A stretch of DNA of 64,000 nucleotides, taken from the NCBI RefSeq assembly GCF_009668025.1, contig NZ_WJXZ01000014.1:392448-456447 (forward strand), given 5' to 3'. The stretch comes from Larkinella terrae. Its GTDB lineage: Bacteria; Bacteroidota; Bacteroidia; Cytophagales; Spirosomataceae. Shown piece by piece: positions 24,166 through 32,768 of this stretch (its first letter is position 1; each line of letters opens with the position of its first letter). A program made the position numbers and the translations under genes. The notes below the pieces were generated by a model. The model ran no database searches and was not told the origin of the DNA. It worked only from the letters and a program-made list of their open reading frames with translations.

Positions 24166-25161
24166 CTAGGTGCGCTGAAAAGTTAAGGTTACCATACTAT
24201 TGAGCAGAATCTGGGCCTGATCCGGCAGCGGATACCACTGCGGGCTGGCGGGTTCACTCCGGGGAATGAGTTGTTCGTTCACCCGCGTTTCGTTCCGGCT
24301 GAACGACGCAATCTGAAACCGCTGGAGTTCGTCGTTGAAACGAATCCGGGCGTGAGGGTTCGAAACGTAGGCCGATTCGAGCAAAAGATAGTTCGGAAAG
24401 TGCTGGTTGTCAGGCTCTTTGCGGGCAATAACAATTTCCCGGTCGCGCATCCGGTAAGAATCTTCCCGGTTCAGTTCTGCAATGTAATGGTCGATCTGCG
24501 CCAGCCCGTCGCCCTGATTTCGGGGCAGTGCCGGGGAATTCCGGGCTGCGGGGGGCGCCACTGCCGACCGGGCGGCTGGCGGCTGCTCAAAGGTGAATTT
24601 GACAACAAAAGCCCCCGGTTCGCGAAAATCGATGTGGCGGAAGGTGTTGAGGTCTACGTCCACTTTTTCAAACCGGTTGGTCTGCTTCACCCGGCGCGTG
24701 ACATGAATGCGGTCCGGAACCTGCACCGATTCGTTGCCCGGCAAAATACCGGTCAGCGCCCCTACCACCTTGACATCCGCCGGTTCGATGGGTTCCCCAC
24801 CGAACTCCCGGCCTCCCCCAAACTTGAAAAACCAGCTGGAAGCCACCGGTGCGATGTTTTCAAACTGCGCTTTCTTCGACTCGACATGGGCTTTAAACGC
24901 ATTGACGGCTTCATTGACAATCACCGGAAACGCATTCTGGCGGGCTTCGTAGGTTTCGGGATGAAGAATAATCAGAAAATGAGCGTTGAAAAGCATACTT
25001 TTTCCCACCGATTCCCGCACCAGCGAATCCTCGAAAGAGGCAATGAGCTCGTTCAGAATGCGGGTGTTGGTAACGGGAGCGATCGGATTATCTTTGGTTT
25101 CACTGGCTGGAACCAGTAGATTTCCTAATTTACTAAGCCAGCCGCTGGACTGATCTGCCAT
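24166..25161 (-). CDS. FHA-like domain protein (FhaA-like position)
   Basis: 331 residues, no membrane helix. An N-terminal alpha/beta domain (about 30-190), a Pro/Ala-rich linker (about 192-215), then a C-terminal FHA-like domain (about 238-331) with Arg247, Ser267 and His270 (VSNPHARI), Asn290 and Asn295. The usual Gly-Arg start of the FHA motif reads IARKEP, so phosphothreonine binding may be weakened. The order N-terminal domain, linker, C-terminal FHA is the same as in actinobacterial FhaA, though direct homology of the N-terminal domain is not shown. It is the first gene of the kinase/SEDS-PBP run and is divergent from the aldose epimerase gene. Confidence 0.75.
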   Translation of the reverse strand: MADQSSGWLSKLGNLLVPASETKDNPIAPVTNTRILNELIASFEDSLVRESVGKSMLFNAHFLIILHPETYEARQNAFPVIVNEAVNAFKAHVESKKAQFENIAPVASSWFFKFGGGREFGGEPIEPADVKVVGALTGILPGNESVQVPDRIHVTRRVKQTNRFEKVDVDLNTFRHIDFREPGAFVVKFTFEQPPAARSAVAPPAARNSPALPRNQGDGLAQIDHYIAELNREDSYRMRDREIVIARKEPDNQHFPNYLLLESAYVSNPHARIRFNDELQRFQIASFSRNETRVNEQLIPRSEPASPQWYPLPDQAQILLNSMVTLTFQRT

Positions 25162-25380
25162 GAGTGAATTCCGTTAGGATGGTATTGTCCCTTTAACGTT
25201 GAAGGTAAAAGATTTCGTTTGACCAGCCACTAAGTTACTGCTTTTGCGGGGCCGGTTGCCGCCTTTTCAGTGCAGATTTATAGTTTTTACAAAATAAGTC
25301 TGATATTTGACGCCCGGCTTTCGGATTTGACGCACCGAACGGAACCGGGTTTTATAAACCCAATCCTACTATACCCTTTT

Positions 25381-26562
25381 ATGAAACAATACTTTCTCAC
25401 TGCCGTCCTGCTGGGCCTGCTGGTCGGCTGCAATAACTCCCAAAACAAAGCAGAATCCAATTCAACTATGTCGGATAGTACAACCACCGCAGCCGCTGAT
25501 TCAGCCAGCGGTTTGCCCGAGCGGTCACGTTTTCAGAAAGACGTCGATGGTAAAAAGAATGATTTATACGTGCTGACCAATTCCAAAGGCATGAAGGTGG
25601 CCATTACCAACTACGGTGGCCGCATCGTCAGTATTCTGGTGCCGGATAAAACCGGCAAAATGGTGGATGTGAATCTGGGCCACAGCAGCATCGACGATTA
25701 CCTGGCGAACGAATCGTTCTTCGGAACGCTGGTGGGGCGCTACGGAAACCGCATTGGCAAAGGGCAATTTACGCTCGAAGGCAAGACGTATAAACTGGCG
25801 ACCAACAACGGCCCCAACTCGCTGCACGGCGGAAAAAAAGGGTTCAACGCCAAAATGTGGGACGCTACGCCCGCTGGTAATAATGTGCTGAAACTCCACT
25901 ATACCTCGCCGGACGGGGAGGAAAATTACCCCGGTACGCTGAACGTCGATGTGACGTATACGCTGACCGACGATAACGGCATCCGAATTGATTATCAGGC
26001 AACTACCGACAAAACGACGGTTGTAAACCTGACCAACCACGCCTATTTCAACCTGAACGGCGAAGGCTCGGGCTCGGTGGCCGATCACCTCGTTGAAATT
26101 AAGGCGGATCGCTACACGCCGGTGGATGCCACGCTGATTCCGACGGGCGAACTGGCGAAGGTCGACGGTACACCCTTCGATCTGCGGAAACCGGTGGCTA
26201 TCGGCGATCGTCAGGATTCCGAAGATCAGCAGATGAAAAACGGGGGCGGTTTTGACCATAACTTCGTGCTGAACGGCGGCCAAACCGCTGAACCGCGCCT
26301 GATTGCCACGGTGACGTCGCCCAAAACCGGTATTTCGATGGATGTCCTGACCACCGAGCCGGGCGTTCAGTTCTACGGCGGTAACTTTCTGAACGGCAAA
26401 CGCACCGGCAAAGCGGGCAAACCGTACGAAAAACGCAATGCTTTCTGTCTGGAAACCCAGCATTTCCCCGATTCGCCCAACCAGCCCAAATTCCCGACCA
26501 CCGTTCTAAAACCGGGCGATACGTACAAAACCACGACGGAATACCGGTTTTCGGTAAAATAA
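25381..26562 (+). CDS. galM: Lipoprotein aldose 1-epimerase (mutarotase)
   Basis: Interconverts alpha and beta anomers of hexoses. 393 residues from ATG 25381, with a lipoprotein signal (MKQYFLTAVLLGLLVGC, lipobox LVGC), so it acts in the periplasm or on the outer membrane. Motifs: TNYGGRIVSILVPD, GNRIGKGQFTLEG, the NSLHGGKKGF stretch with the catalytic His, NLTNHAYFNLNGEG with the second His, FDHNFVLN and TTEPGVQFYGGNF with the catalytic Glu close by. A longer open frame from 25270 would put 37 residues before the signal peptide and is rejected. The following glycosidase is likely part of the same sugar-use set. Confidence 0.94.
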   Translation: MKQYFLTAVLLGLLVGCNNSQNKAESNSTMSDSTTTAAADSASGLPERSRFQKDVDGKKNDLYVLTNSKGMKVAITNYGGRIVSILVPDKTGKMVDVNLGHSSIDDYLANESFFGTLVGRYGNRIGKGQFTLEGKTYKLATNNGPNSLHGGKKGFNAKMWDATPAGNNVLKLHYTSPDGEENYPGTLNVDVTYTLTDDNGIRIDYQATTDKTTVVNLTNHAYFNLNGEGSGSVADHLVEIKADRYTPVDATLIPTGELAKVDGTPFDLRKPVAIGDRQDSEDQQMKNGGGFDHNFVLNGGQTAEPRLIATVTSPKTGISMDVLTTEPGVQFYGGNFLNGKRTGKAGKPYEKRNAFCLETQHFPDSPNQPKFPTTVLKPGDTYKTTTEYRFSVK

Positions 26563-26572
26563 ATTAGTTGGT

Positions 26573-26652
26573 ACACAGGGGTAATCAGAGGGCATCAGAG
26601 TTTATCAGGGACACCTCTGATTACCCCTGATGTTCTCTGATTAACTCTGTGT
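26573..26652. repeat. Imperfect inverted repeat built of TCAGAG words
   Basis: The two sides, about 38 bases each, are near reverse complements (ACACAG...TAATCAGAG...CATCAG). The internal unit is about 10 bases (ATCAGAGGGC, ATCAGAGTTT, ATCAGGG). It lies between the epimerase and the glycosidase genes. Confidence 0.85.
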
Positions 26653-26690
26653 AACAACCCCAAATTCTCTATAAAACTTTCGAATTATTT

Positions 26691-27827
26691 ATGAATCAAC
26701 TTCAATTAATACGGCGGATTGTTTTGGCGGTTTTACTGAGCGTGTCGTCTTTTTGGGCCATCGCGCAGCAGTGGACACCGAAGCAGGCCAACGACTGGTA
26801 CAAAAACCAGCCCTGGTTGGTCGGAAGTAACTTTCTGCCCGCCAGCGCCATCAACCAACTGGAAATGTGGCAGGCCGAGAGCTTCGACCCGAAGCGGATC
26901 GACAAGGAGCTGGGTTACGCCGAAAGCCTGGGGATGAATACGATGCGGGTTTTTCTGCACGACATGGTCTGGCGGCAGGATGCCAAAGGATTCAAAAACC
27001 GCATCGATCAGTTTCTGGCTTTGTGTGCCAAACACAAAATCCGGCCGATGCTGGTGCTGTTCGACTCGTGCTGGGACCCGCAACCCAAGCTGGGTAAGCA
27101 GCATGCACCGGTTTTAGGACGGCATAATTCCGGCTGGGTGCAAGGCCCCGGGGCGGCTATCTTAAGCGACAAAACCAAGTGGGAAAGTCTGCGGAGCTAT
27201 GTGAAGGATATCGTGGGTACGTTCCGGGCCGACAAGCGGATTCTGGCCTGGGACATTGTCAACGAACCGGACAATGAGAACAACAACAGCTACGGTAAAA
27301 ACGGCAAAATCAAAACCGAACTGCCGAACAAAGCGCAACTGGGCGTTGAACTGGTGAAAGCCGGTTTTGGCTGGGCGCGCGAAGCAAAACCGACGCAGCC
27401 GATTACGTCCGGCCCCTGGAAGGGCGACTGGTCGTCACTCGAAAAAATGGATGAGATGAACAAGTTTCTGGTTCAGAATTCCGACGTGATTACGTTCCAC
27501 AACTACGGCCCGCCCGCCGAATTTCAGAAGCGCGTCAACGAACTCAAAAAGTTTGGCCGGCCCCTGATTTGTACCGAATACATGGCTCGCCCGGCGGGAA
27601 GCACCTTTGAAGGCTCGTTGCCGATTGGCAAAACCGAGCATGTGGGCATGATCAACTGGGGATTTGTGTCCGGAAAATCGAACACCATTTATCCGTGGGA
27701 TTCGTGGCAGAAGCAGTACACGGCCGAGCCGCCGGTGTGGTTCCACGATATTTTCCGCGAAAACGGCCAGCCCTACATTGCCGCCGAAACAACGTTCATC
27801 AGGAAGATGACGGGGAAAGGGAAATAG
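26691..27827 (+). CDS. Secreted GH5-like glycoside hydrolase (cellulase-superfamily)
   Basis: 378 residues with an N-terminal signal peptide ending near AIAQ (about 25), then a TIM-barrel glycosidase of clan GH-A. Visible: GMNTMRVFLHDMVW, the acid/base Glu192 in AWDIVNEPDNEN, ITFHNYGPP, and nucleophile Glu296 in ICTEYMARP. Clan GH-A includes GH5 endoglucanases and mannanases; the exact family and substrate cannot be fixed by eye. It follows a secreted mutarotase on the same strand, consistent with extracellular polysaccharide breakdown. No SusC/SusD pair is in the window, so it is not part of a typical PUL here. Confidence 0.86.
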   Translation: MNQLQLIRRIVLAVLLSVSSFWAIAQQWTPKQANDWYKNQPWLVGSNFLPASAINQLEMWQAESFDPKRIDKELGYAESLGMNTMRVFLHDMVWRQDAKGFKNRIDQFLALCAKHKIRPMLVLFDSCWDPQPKLGKQHAPVLGRHNSGWVQGPGAAILSDKTKWESLRSYVKDIVGTFRADKRILAWDIVNEPDNENNNSYGKNGKIKTELPNKAQLGVELVKAGFGWAREAKPTQPITSGPWKGDWSSLEKMDEMNKFLVQNSDVITFHNYGPPAEFQKRVNELKKFGRPLICTEYMARPAGSTFEGSLPIGKTEHVGMINWGFVSGKSNTIYPWDSWQKQYTAEPPVWFHDIFRENGQPYIAAETTFIRKMTGKGK

Positions 27828-27855
27828 CGTTAAATGATTAAATGGCAAAAAAAAA

Positions 27856-27941
27856 TGGTTAAGAATGGTCGGATGGTTGAAAACGGTTAGTAGCCATTCA
27901 GCCATGTAAACCATTTTTAACCATCCAGCCATTCTTAACCA
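27856..27941. repeat. Inverted repeat built of TGGTTAAGAA words
   Basis: Left arm 27856-27888 and right arm about 27909-27941 are 33-base reverse complements with four or five mismatches. It separates the convergent glycosidase and LEA-like genes and could work as a bidirectional terminator. Confidence 0.85.
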
Positions 27942-27960
27942 ATCAGTCCTTCAACAGATC

Positions 27961-28290
27961 TTAATTTTCCTGCATTTTCTCGCCCGCTTTTTCTATTTTC
28001 TTTCCGGTATTCCGTTTGGCTTCGCGGGCTTTCTGCTTCGTTTCTTTTGCAGTTTCGCGGACTTCATCACCCGCATCGTCGGCAGCTTTGTTTATTTTCT
28101 TTCCGGCTTTTTTCGCCTTCTGCTTCACTTCCTGCGATGTTTCGCGGGTTTCATCACCTACTTCATCAGCCGCTTTTTTAACGGTTTGACCAGCATGTTG
28201 CGCGGTTTCTTTCGCTTCTTCCTTCACTGTCTGCGCATTTGCTGTAAACCCGAACGTGGCCAGCAGAGCGGCAATCCACAATTTTTTCAT
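27961..28290 (-). CDS. Secreted LEA/apolipoprotein-like repeat protein
   Basis: 109 residues: a signal peptide (MKKLWIAALLATFGFTANAQ, cleavage after about residue 20) and a highly charged, low-complexity helical region made of degenerate 11-residue units such as ADEVGDETRET, ADDAGDEVRET and KQKAKKAGKKI. Lys, Ala, Glu, Thr and Asp dominate, with no aromatic core. This is the composition of group 3 LEA and YtxH/apolipoprotein-like proteins, which form amphipathic helices and protect membranes or proteins under drying or osmotic stress. The function here is inference from composition only. Confidence 0.75.
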   Translation of the reverse strand: MKKLWIAALLATFGFTANAQTVKEEAKETAQHAGQTVKKAADEVGDETRETSQEVKQKAKKAGKKINKAADDAGDEVRETAKETKQKAREAKRNTGKKIEKAGEKMQEN

Positions 28291-28363
28291 GGCGTTGGTT
28301 GGTATTGGTTTGTTTCTACAGACTAAAACCGCGTGGCGGATGAATTGTTGGGATAAAAACAGA

Positions 28364-28389
28364 AAAATCCTTCCAGAAGGAAGGATTTT
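28364..28389 (-). terminator. Terminator of the lipase-like gene
   Basis: An 11-bp stem (AAAATCCTTCC / GGAAGGATTTT) with a 4-base AGAA loop lies 29 bases after the hydrolase stop. The minus strand continues with a T-rich run. Confidence 0.88.
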
Positions 28390-28417
28390 CGGTGATAAAA
28401 TTGAGCTAAAGGCTTGA

Positions 28418-29632
28418 TTAATGTACGCTTGTGAAGAAAAAATAAGTGCCCAGTAAATAATCGATAATGGCCGTGGAATGATCTTTGCCGTCGAGCGGTT
28501 TTATTTCCACATTGGTTGCTCCCCGTTTTCGCATGGCATCGTAGGCGTCCTGTGTATTAAAAAAGAACACCAGATTGTCGGCAGTTCCGTGATACAGATA
28601 GGTCGGAGTTTTGGGCTTCCAGTCATGCACGTCGTTATCCTTGATCGCATTCAGAAAACCGGTATCCGTGCCGTCGTTGACCGCTTTCTTGAAACTATCG
28701 GTGAAAATATTGCTGATGCTGGTATTGATCGGGATGTTGTACCCGTTCTGCGTTGCCTGCGTGGCATACGGCTCTTTCAGGTAGTAACTCATCGGTTTAT
28801 TCAGTTTGTACAGGTTGTTGTACGTGATCAGTGTCCACAAATACAACTGGTTATAGCCCGAAATACCGTGGGTTTTCTGATTGATGATGTAATTCATGAA
28901 CGCCGACTTGTGATAGGCTCCTGCGCCCATGCTGGAAGCCGCCAACGTAAATTCGGTCGGAAATTCTTCCTCAATTTTCTTCTGCAAGGACATGGTAGCA
29001 AAACCGCCTTCCGAATAACCGCTGAGGAACAGCCGGTTATCCCATTTGATGGATTTGGCTTTCACGAATTCTTTAGCCGCCCGAATCATGTCGAGCGAAG
29101 CTGTTGCCAGTGACTCGCGGTATTCGTAGGTATGTGGTATGGCTTTCGATTCGCCGTAGCCGATGTAGTCCGGGCAAACCATGATAAAACCGATCGACGC
29201 AAACAGCGTACCGCCAAAAGCCGCTTCGCTGTTGGGACCAAAGTTCGACGGCGCGTCCGTATCGCTCAGAATCGTGCCGTGCTGCTGGCTCACCATCGGA
29301 ACAGCGGTGGTTATGGTGGGAACCAGAATGGCACCCGACGCTTTGGTGGCCGTTCCGTCGGCTAATTTGGTGTTGTAAACCAGTTTATAAACTTTCACGT
29401 CGTATTTCAGAAACGACAGAACGACGGCCTGGTACTGCGCCGGGAATTGCTGACCAATCTGAGCCGCTAACTGCGTTTTGGTGAGCGAAGCCACCTCGGA
29501 ACTGCTTACTAAATAGGTATCCGGGTCGGGCTTGGGATCGCCGGTTCCGTTATTGGCAGTATCACAGCCGGATAAGGAAACCGTAATGGTCAGGAGGAGT
29601 GACAGCAGAAACTCCTTGCGATTGATCGTCAT
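28418..29632 (-). CDS. Lipoprotein alpha/beta hydrolase (secretory-lipase-like)
   Basis: 404 residues with a lipoprotein signal (lipobox LSGC near residue 23). The alpha/beta hydrolase fold shows the nucleophile elbow GYSEGG (Ser), a cap region, HGTADNLV with the likely acid, and KDHSTA with the likely His. The early QQHGTILSD and CPDYIGYGES motifs resemble fungal-type secretory lipases and other large-cap esterases of Bacteroidota. It is probably exported and attached to a membrane. It has its own terminator and a 13-bp inverted repeat in its upstream region (29673-29761). Confidence 0.84.
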   Translation of the reverse strand: MTINRKEFLLSLLLTITVSLSGCDTANNGTGDPKPDPDTYLVSSSEVASLTKTQLAAQIGQQFPAQYQAVVLSFLKYDVKVYKLVYNTKLADGTATKASGAILVPTITTAVPMVSQQHGTILSDTDAPSNFGPNSEAAFGGTLFASIGFIMVCPDYIGYGESKAIPHTYEYRESLATASLDMIRAAKEFVKAKSIKWDNRLFLSGYSEGGFATMSLQKKIEEEFPTEFTLAASSMGAGAYHKSAFMNYIINQKTHGISGYNQLYLWTLITYNNLYKLNKPMSYYLKEPYATQATQNGYNIPINTSISNIFTDSFKKAVNDGTDTGFLNAIKDNDVHDWKPKTPTYLYHGTADNLVFFFNTQDAYDAMRKRGATNVEIKPLDGKDHSTAIIDYLLGTYFFFTSVH

Positions 29633-29672
29633 TCGAAAAGGTTGGGATTATTACTTGGTTGAAAAGTTAAGT

Positions 29673-29761
29673 GTTTAACGTTTATTGTTTTTTTGCCTGA
29701 ATACCTGAAGATTAGGCGGTTTTTATTTATTCCCTGAAACTACGAATGATAAACGTTAAAC
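29673..29761. repeat. 13-bp perfect inverted repeat upstream of the lipase-like gene
   Basis: GTTTAACGTTTAT (29673-29685) and ATAAACGTTAAAC (29749-29761) are exact reverse complements 63 bases apart, between the lipase-like gene and the S9 peptidase terminator. Each half also holds the palindrome AACGTT. It could be a paired operator or the stem of a long hairpin. Confidence 0.5.
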
Positions 29762-29776
29762 CGATGAGCTGTGACT

Positions 29777-29807
29777 AAAAAAGGGCGCTTTCCAATCGAA
29801 AAACGCC
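29777..29807 (-). terminator. Terminator of the S9 peptidase gene
   Basis: On the minus strand GGCGTTTT, an 8-base loop and AAAGCGCC (one G-T pair) are followed by CTTTTTT, 42 bases after the peptidase stop. Confidence 0.85.
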
Positions 29808-29848
29808 TATTTAATCAACAACGTTGAAAAGACCTTAGTTCGTGCCGG

Positions 29849-32320
29849 TTAGAGCCGCTCTTCAAATAATTTTAATATTCGTTTATACTCATCCATCCAA
29901 CTGGTCGGTTCCACAAAACCGTGGTCTTCCAGCGGGTAGGAGGCCACTTCCCAATTTTCCTTCCGTAGCTCGATCAATCGTTGCGTCAACCGGACAACAT
30001 CCTGATAATGAACGTTTACGTCGACCATGCCGTGGCAGATCAGCAGGTGCCCTTTCAGCCCGTTGGCGAAGTAAATGGGCGAACTGCGCCGGTAAGCCAG
30101 TGTGTCGGTGTAGGGTTCGTTGAGGATGTTGGCGGTGTAGCCGTGGTTGTAAGCCGCCCAGTCGGTGACGGGCCGCAGCGCAGCCCCGGCGGCAAACACG
30201 TCGGGGGTGGTGAACATCGCCATAAGCGTAATAAAACCGCCGTAGGAGCCGCCGTATAAACCAATCCGTTTGGCGTCGACTCCGTGTTCTTTCACCAGCC
30301 ACTGAACCGCGTCGATGTTGTCGGTTAAATCCTTGCCGCCCATGTGCCGGTAAATGCCCGTTCGCCAGTCGCGGCCGTAGCCTGCACTGGCCCGGTAATC
30401 GATGTCTAAAACCGTATAGCCCTTGTCGGCCAGCAGGTTATGAAACATGTATTCCCGGAAATACTGGCTCCACCACTTGTGCGCATTTTGCAGATAACCG
30501 GCGCCGTGGACAAACAAAACCGCTTTGCCATTCGGTTTGGCAGGTTTAAAAAGCCGCCCGTAAATGGTTTGTCCATCGCGCGCCGGGATGGTGACAATCG
30601 CCGGATCGCGCCAGGGATACGCCTGAAATTCAGGCGTTAAGGACTGCGTTAACTGAACCGGTGTGGACGGGGCAATTGCTTTTTCTCGTCCCTTGTTCAT
30701 TGTTAATTGTACATTATTCATCAAAAACAACTCCCACGGTTTGTTGCTATACGAATAGCGAACGGCCAGTTTGGTTTCGTCGGGCGAGAGAGTGACGTCG
30801 TTGGCACCGGTCATGGTGGTGAGTTTGGTGCGTTCCCCGCCATTGACCGACATCCGGTAAAAATGCTGTTCGCCGGGGTGTACTTCGTTGGTAGTCAGGT
30901 AGAAATAATTTTTGTCTTTCGACAACTGAATCTGCTGGACTTCAAATTTTCCCTTCGTCAACTGTTTCTTTTCGCCCGTTGCCACATTGACGGTGTACAA
31001 ATGGGAATAACCATCGGCTTCGGATGGGAAATAAAAAGTCTGATTATCGGCCAGAAAACCGCTCATGCCGGACTGGGGTCCAAAACCGCTCACCCAGGCT
31101 TCATCGCGCTGGCGATCAAGGGGTTTAAGCTGGCGGGTGGCCGGATCGAGCTGCATAATCCAGCGGTCTTTGTTGTCGAACGCGCGAATGATAACCACGG
31201 CATATTTCCCGTCTTCCGACCAGATCGGCCCGGAAATCGTCACCGCCCGATTGGCCAGTTTCTTCAGGTTTCGGGCGGTATCTGTGGCGGTTTCGCCCGC
31301 CGATGGCCCTTTGGTGTTCGCGTCGGGAACAGGAGCGGGAGCCGATGCGGTTTTGGTATAATCCGGCGAGTCAGTAATCCCCGGAATGTTTTTAGTCGAA
31401 ACCGATTGAATGGTATCACGCTGAATATCATACACATAAAACTCCGAGCTGGAAAATGGAGCGCCTACTTTGGTACGCGCGGTCAGATCTTCCGTAAAAC
31501 CGGATTCGGTCACGTAGCTCGGCACAATGGCGGTTTTGGCGCCCTGTGCCGATTTCAGCAGCGAAAAGGTGGCAAACCGGCCGTCGGGGCTGAGTTGGAG
31601 ATTCTGTACGGTCCGGCCTTCGGTATAAAATTGCTTCGGGCGTTTGGGCTGACCGGTTTTGGTAATTTTGTCACCTTCGTCCTTTTTCGCTTTCCGTTCC
31701 TTCAACACGTCGAACAGCGCCAGTTGGTCGCGTTTCAGCCAGGCTTCCTGGTCGTTGGGTTTGGGGGTCGTTTTTTTGCTGCCGGGGTCCAGATTGGTGA
31801 CCTGCGTCAGTTCGCCGTTGGCCAGCGAAATCGTGAAAATATTATTGGCTCGGGCAAAAATTACGCGCTGCTCATCACCACTGAAAACCGGATTGCTTTC
31901 CCGTTCAACGGTATTGGTGAGTTGGCGTAAGGCAAGGCCACCGGTTTTGCCCGGTTTGGTGTCGAGCAGAAACAGATCGCCGTCTTTTTCGTAAAGTTTC
32001 AGGGTTTGGTTGCGGTTGTAAATTCCGCCCGTAGCCGGAGGGAGCTTTTGCCGTTCAATGGGGCTGACCTTGACCGGTTTACGGTCGCCGGAAAGTACAA
32101 TTTTGTAAAGCGAATCACCTTTGGCCCGAACCGGATTCCAGTTGAAATAAATCGTTTTGGAATCTTCTGCCCAGAAAATTCCCGATGGCGAAGTCCCGAT
32201 CCAGATTTTCGGGTCCTGCATTATTTTTTCAACGGTGAGTTGGGGTGGGTTTTTGGTCGGCGTTTGGGCAGTTGCGCTGAAAATCAGGAGGCAACAGAAG
32301 CCGATGAAAAGTTGTTTCAT
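29849..32320 (-). CDS. Secreted S9 family peptidase (prolyl oligopeptidase/DPP IV type)
   Basis: 823 residues from ATG 32320 (signal peptide MKQLFIGFCCLLIFSATAQ). A longer open frame to 32401 would bury the signal and is rejected. An N-terminal beta-propeller with WAEDSK and FSGDE type repeats is followed by a C-terminal hydrolase domain with catalytic Ser in LYGGSYGGF, Asp in HGMVDVNVH and His in EDHGF. This family removes dipeptides from peptide N-termini outside the cell. Odd feature: near residue 533 a stretch (LMNNVQLTMNKGR) is encoded by four 7-base repeat units, in a surface position between the propeller and hydrolase domains. A terminator follows. Confidence 0.92.
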   Translation of the reverse strand: MKQLFIGFCCLLIFSATAQTPTKNPPQLTVEKIMQDPKIWIGTSPSGIFWAEDSKTIYFNWNPVRAKGDSLYKIVLSGDRKPVKVSPIERQKLPPATGGIYNRNQTLKLYEKDGDLFLLDTKPGKTGGLALRQLTNTVERESNPVFSGDEQRVIFARANNIFTISLANGELTQVTNLDPGSKKTTPKPNDQEAWLKRDQLALFDVLKERKAKKDEGDKITKTGQPKRPKQFYTEGRTVQNLQLSPDGRFATFSLLKSAQGAKTAIVPSYVTESGFTEDLTARTKVGAPFSSSEFYVYDIQRDTIQSVSTKNIPGITDSPDYTKTASAPAPVPDANTKGPSAGETATDTARNLKKLANRAVTISGPIWSEDGKYAVVIIRAFDNKDRWIMQLDPATRQLKPLDRQRDEAWVSGFGPQSGMSGFLADNQTFYFPSEADGYSHLYTVNVATGEKKQLTKGKFEVQQIQLSKDKNYFYLTTNEVHPGEQHFYRMSVNGGERTKLTTMTGANDVTLSPDETKLAVRYSYSNKPWELFLMNNVQLTMNKGREKAIAPSTPVQLTQSLTPEFQAYPWRDPAIVTIPARDGQTIYGRLFKPAKPNGKAVLFVHGAGYLQNAHKWWSQYFREYMFHNLLADKGYTVLDIDYRASAGYGRDWRTGIYRHMGGKDLTDNIDAVQWLVKEHGVDAKRIGLYGGSYGGFITLMAMFTTPDVFAAGAALRPVTDWAAYNHGYTANILNEPYTDTLAYRRSSPIYFANGLKGHLLICHGMVDVNVHYQDVVRLTQRLIELRKENWEVASYPLEDHGFVEPTSWMDEYKRILKLFEERL
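30694..30721 (-). repeat. Four heptamer units inside the S9 peptidase coding sequence
   Basis: On the coding strand ATGAATA, ATGTACA, ATTAACA, ATGAACA are consecutive. These are the same words as in the intergenic hairpins at 1249, 13929 and 44216. Here they are read as LMNNVQLTMNK and do not break the frame. No matching second arm is seen nearby. Confidence 0.85.
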
Positions 32321-32453
32321 TGATGAATGTGAAGCTAGAACGGTTTTAAAAGATGAAATTAGCGAGAAAATGGGAAAAGGATTAGATTTGGACAAAAACA
32401 AGCGTTGATCAGCCGCCCTTTGGTATTATTTTTTGTTGTATTATTGAAAACTT

Positions 32454-32741
32454 ATGCTGTACGTTCTTCACGCTTACGATTTTACCGACGATCAGGCCAT
32501 GGATCGACGCCTGGCCGTTCGGCCAAAACACTTTGAAGATGCCCGCCAACTGAAAGCCGCTGGGCAGTTTGTTCTTGGTGGTGCGTTGCTCGACCCCGAC
32601 GGGAAGATGATTGGGTCGATGATGCTCCTGGATTTTAACACCACCGAGCAACTGAACGACTGGCTGAAGTCGGAAGTGTATATCACCGGAAAAGTCTGGG
32701 AGCGTATCGATATTAAGCCGTTTAAACAAGCGGATATTTAA
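32454..32741 (+). CDS. YciI family protein
   Basis: 95 residues. The YCII domain fold (ferredoxin-like) is shown by the N-terminal MLYVLHAYDF, RPKHFEDARQLKAAGQFVLGGALLD with the conserved His and the following Asp, and the WLKSEVY...VWERIDIKPF end. In the family the His/Asp pair is proposed to be catalytic and some members resemble dioxygenases or dehalogenases, but function is unproven. It is complete and single, divergent from the S9 peptidase gene and upstream of the HAD phosphatase, with a hairpin between them. Confidence 0.88.
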   Translation: MLYVLHAYDFTDDQAMDRRLAVRPKHFEDARQLKAAGQFVLGGALLDPDGKMIGSMMLLDFNTTEQLNDWLKSEVYITGKVWERIDIKPFKQADI

Positions 32742-32768
32742 AATTGGTGACCGGTTTACGGCTTTTGG

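Noticed and set aside
25270-25380. N-terminal extension of the aldose epimerase
   Set aside because: It would place 37 residues in front of a clear lipoprotein signal peptide.
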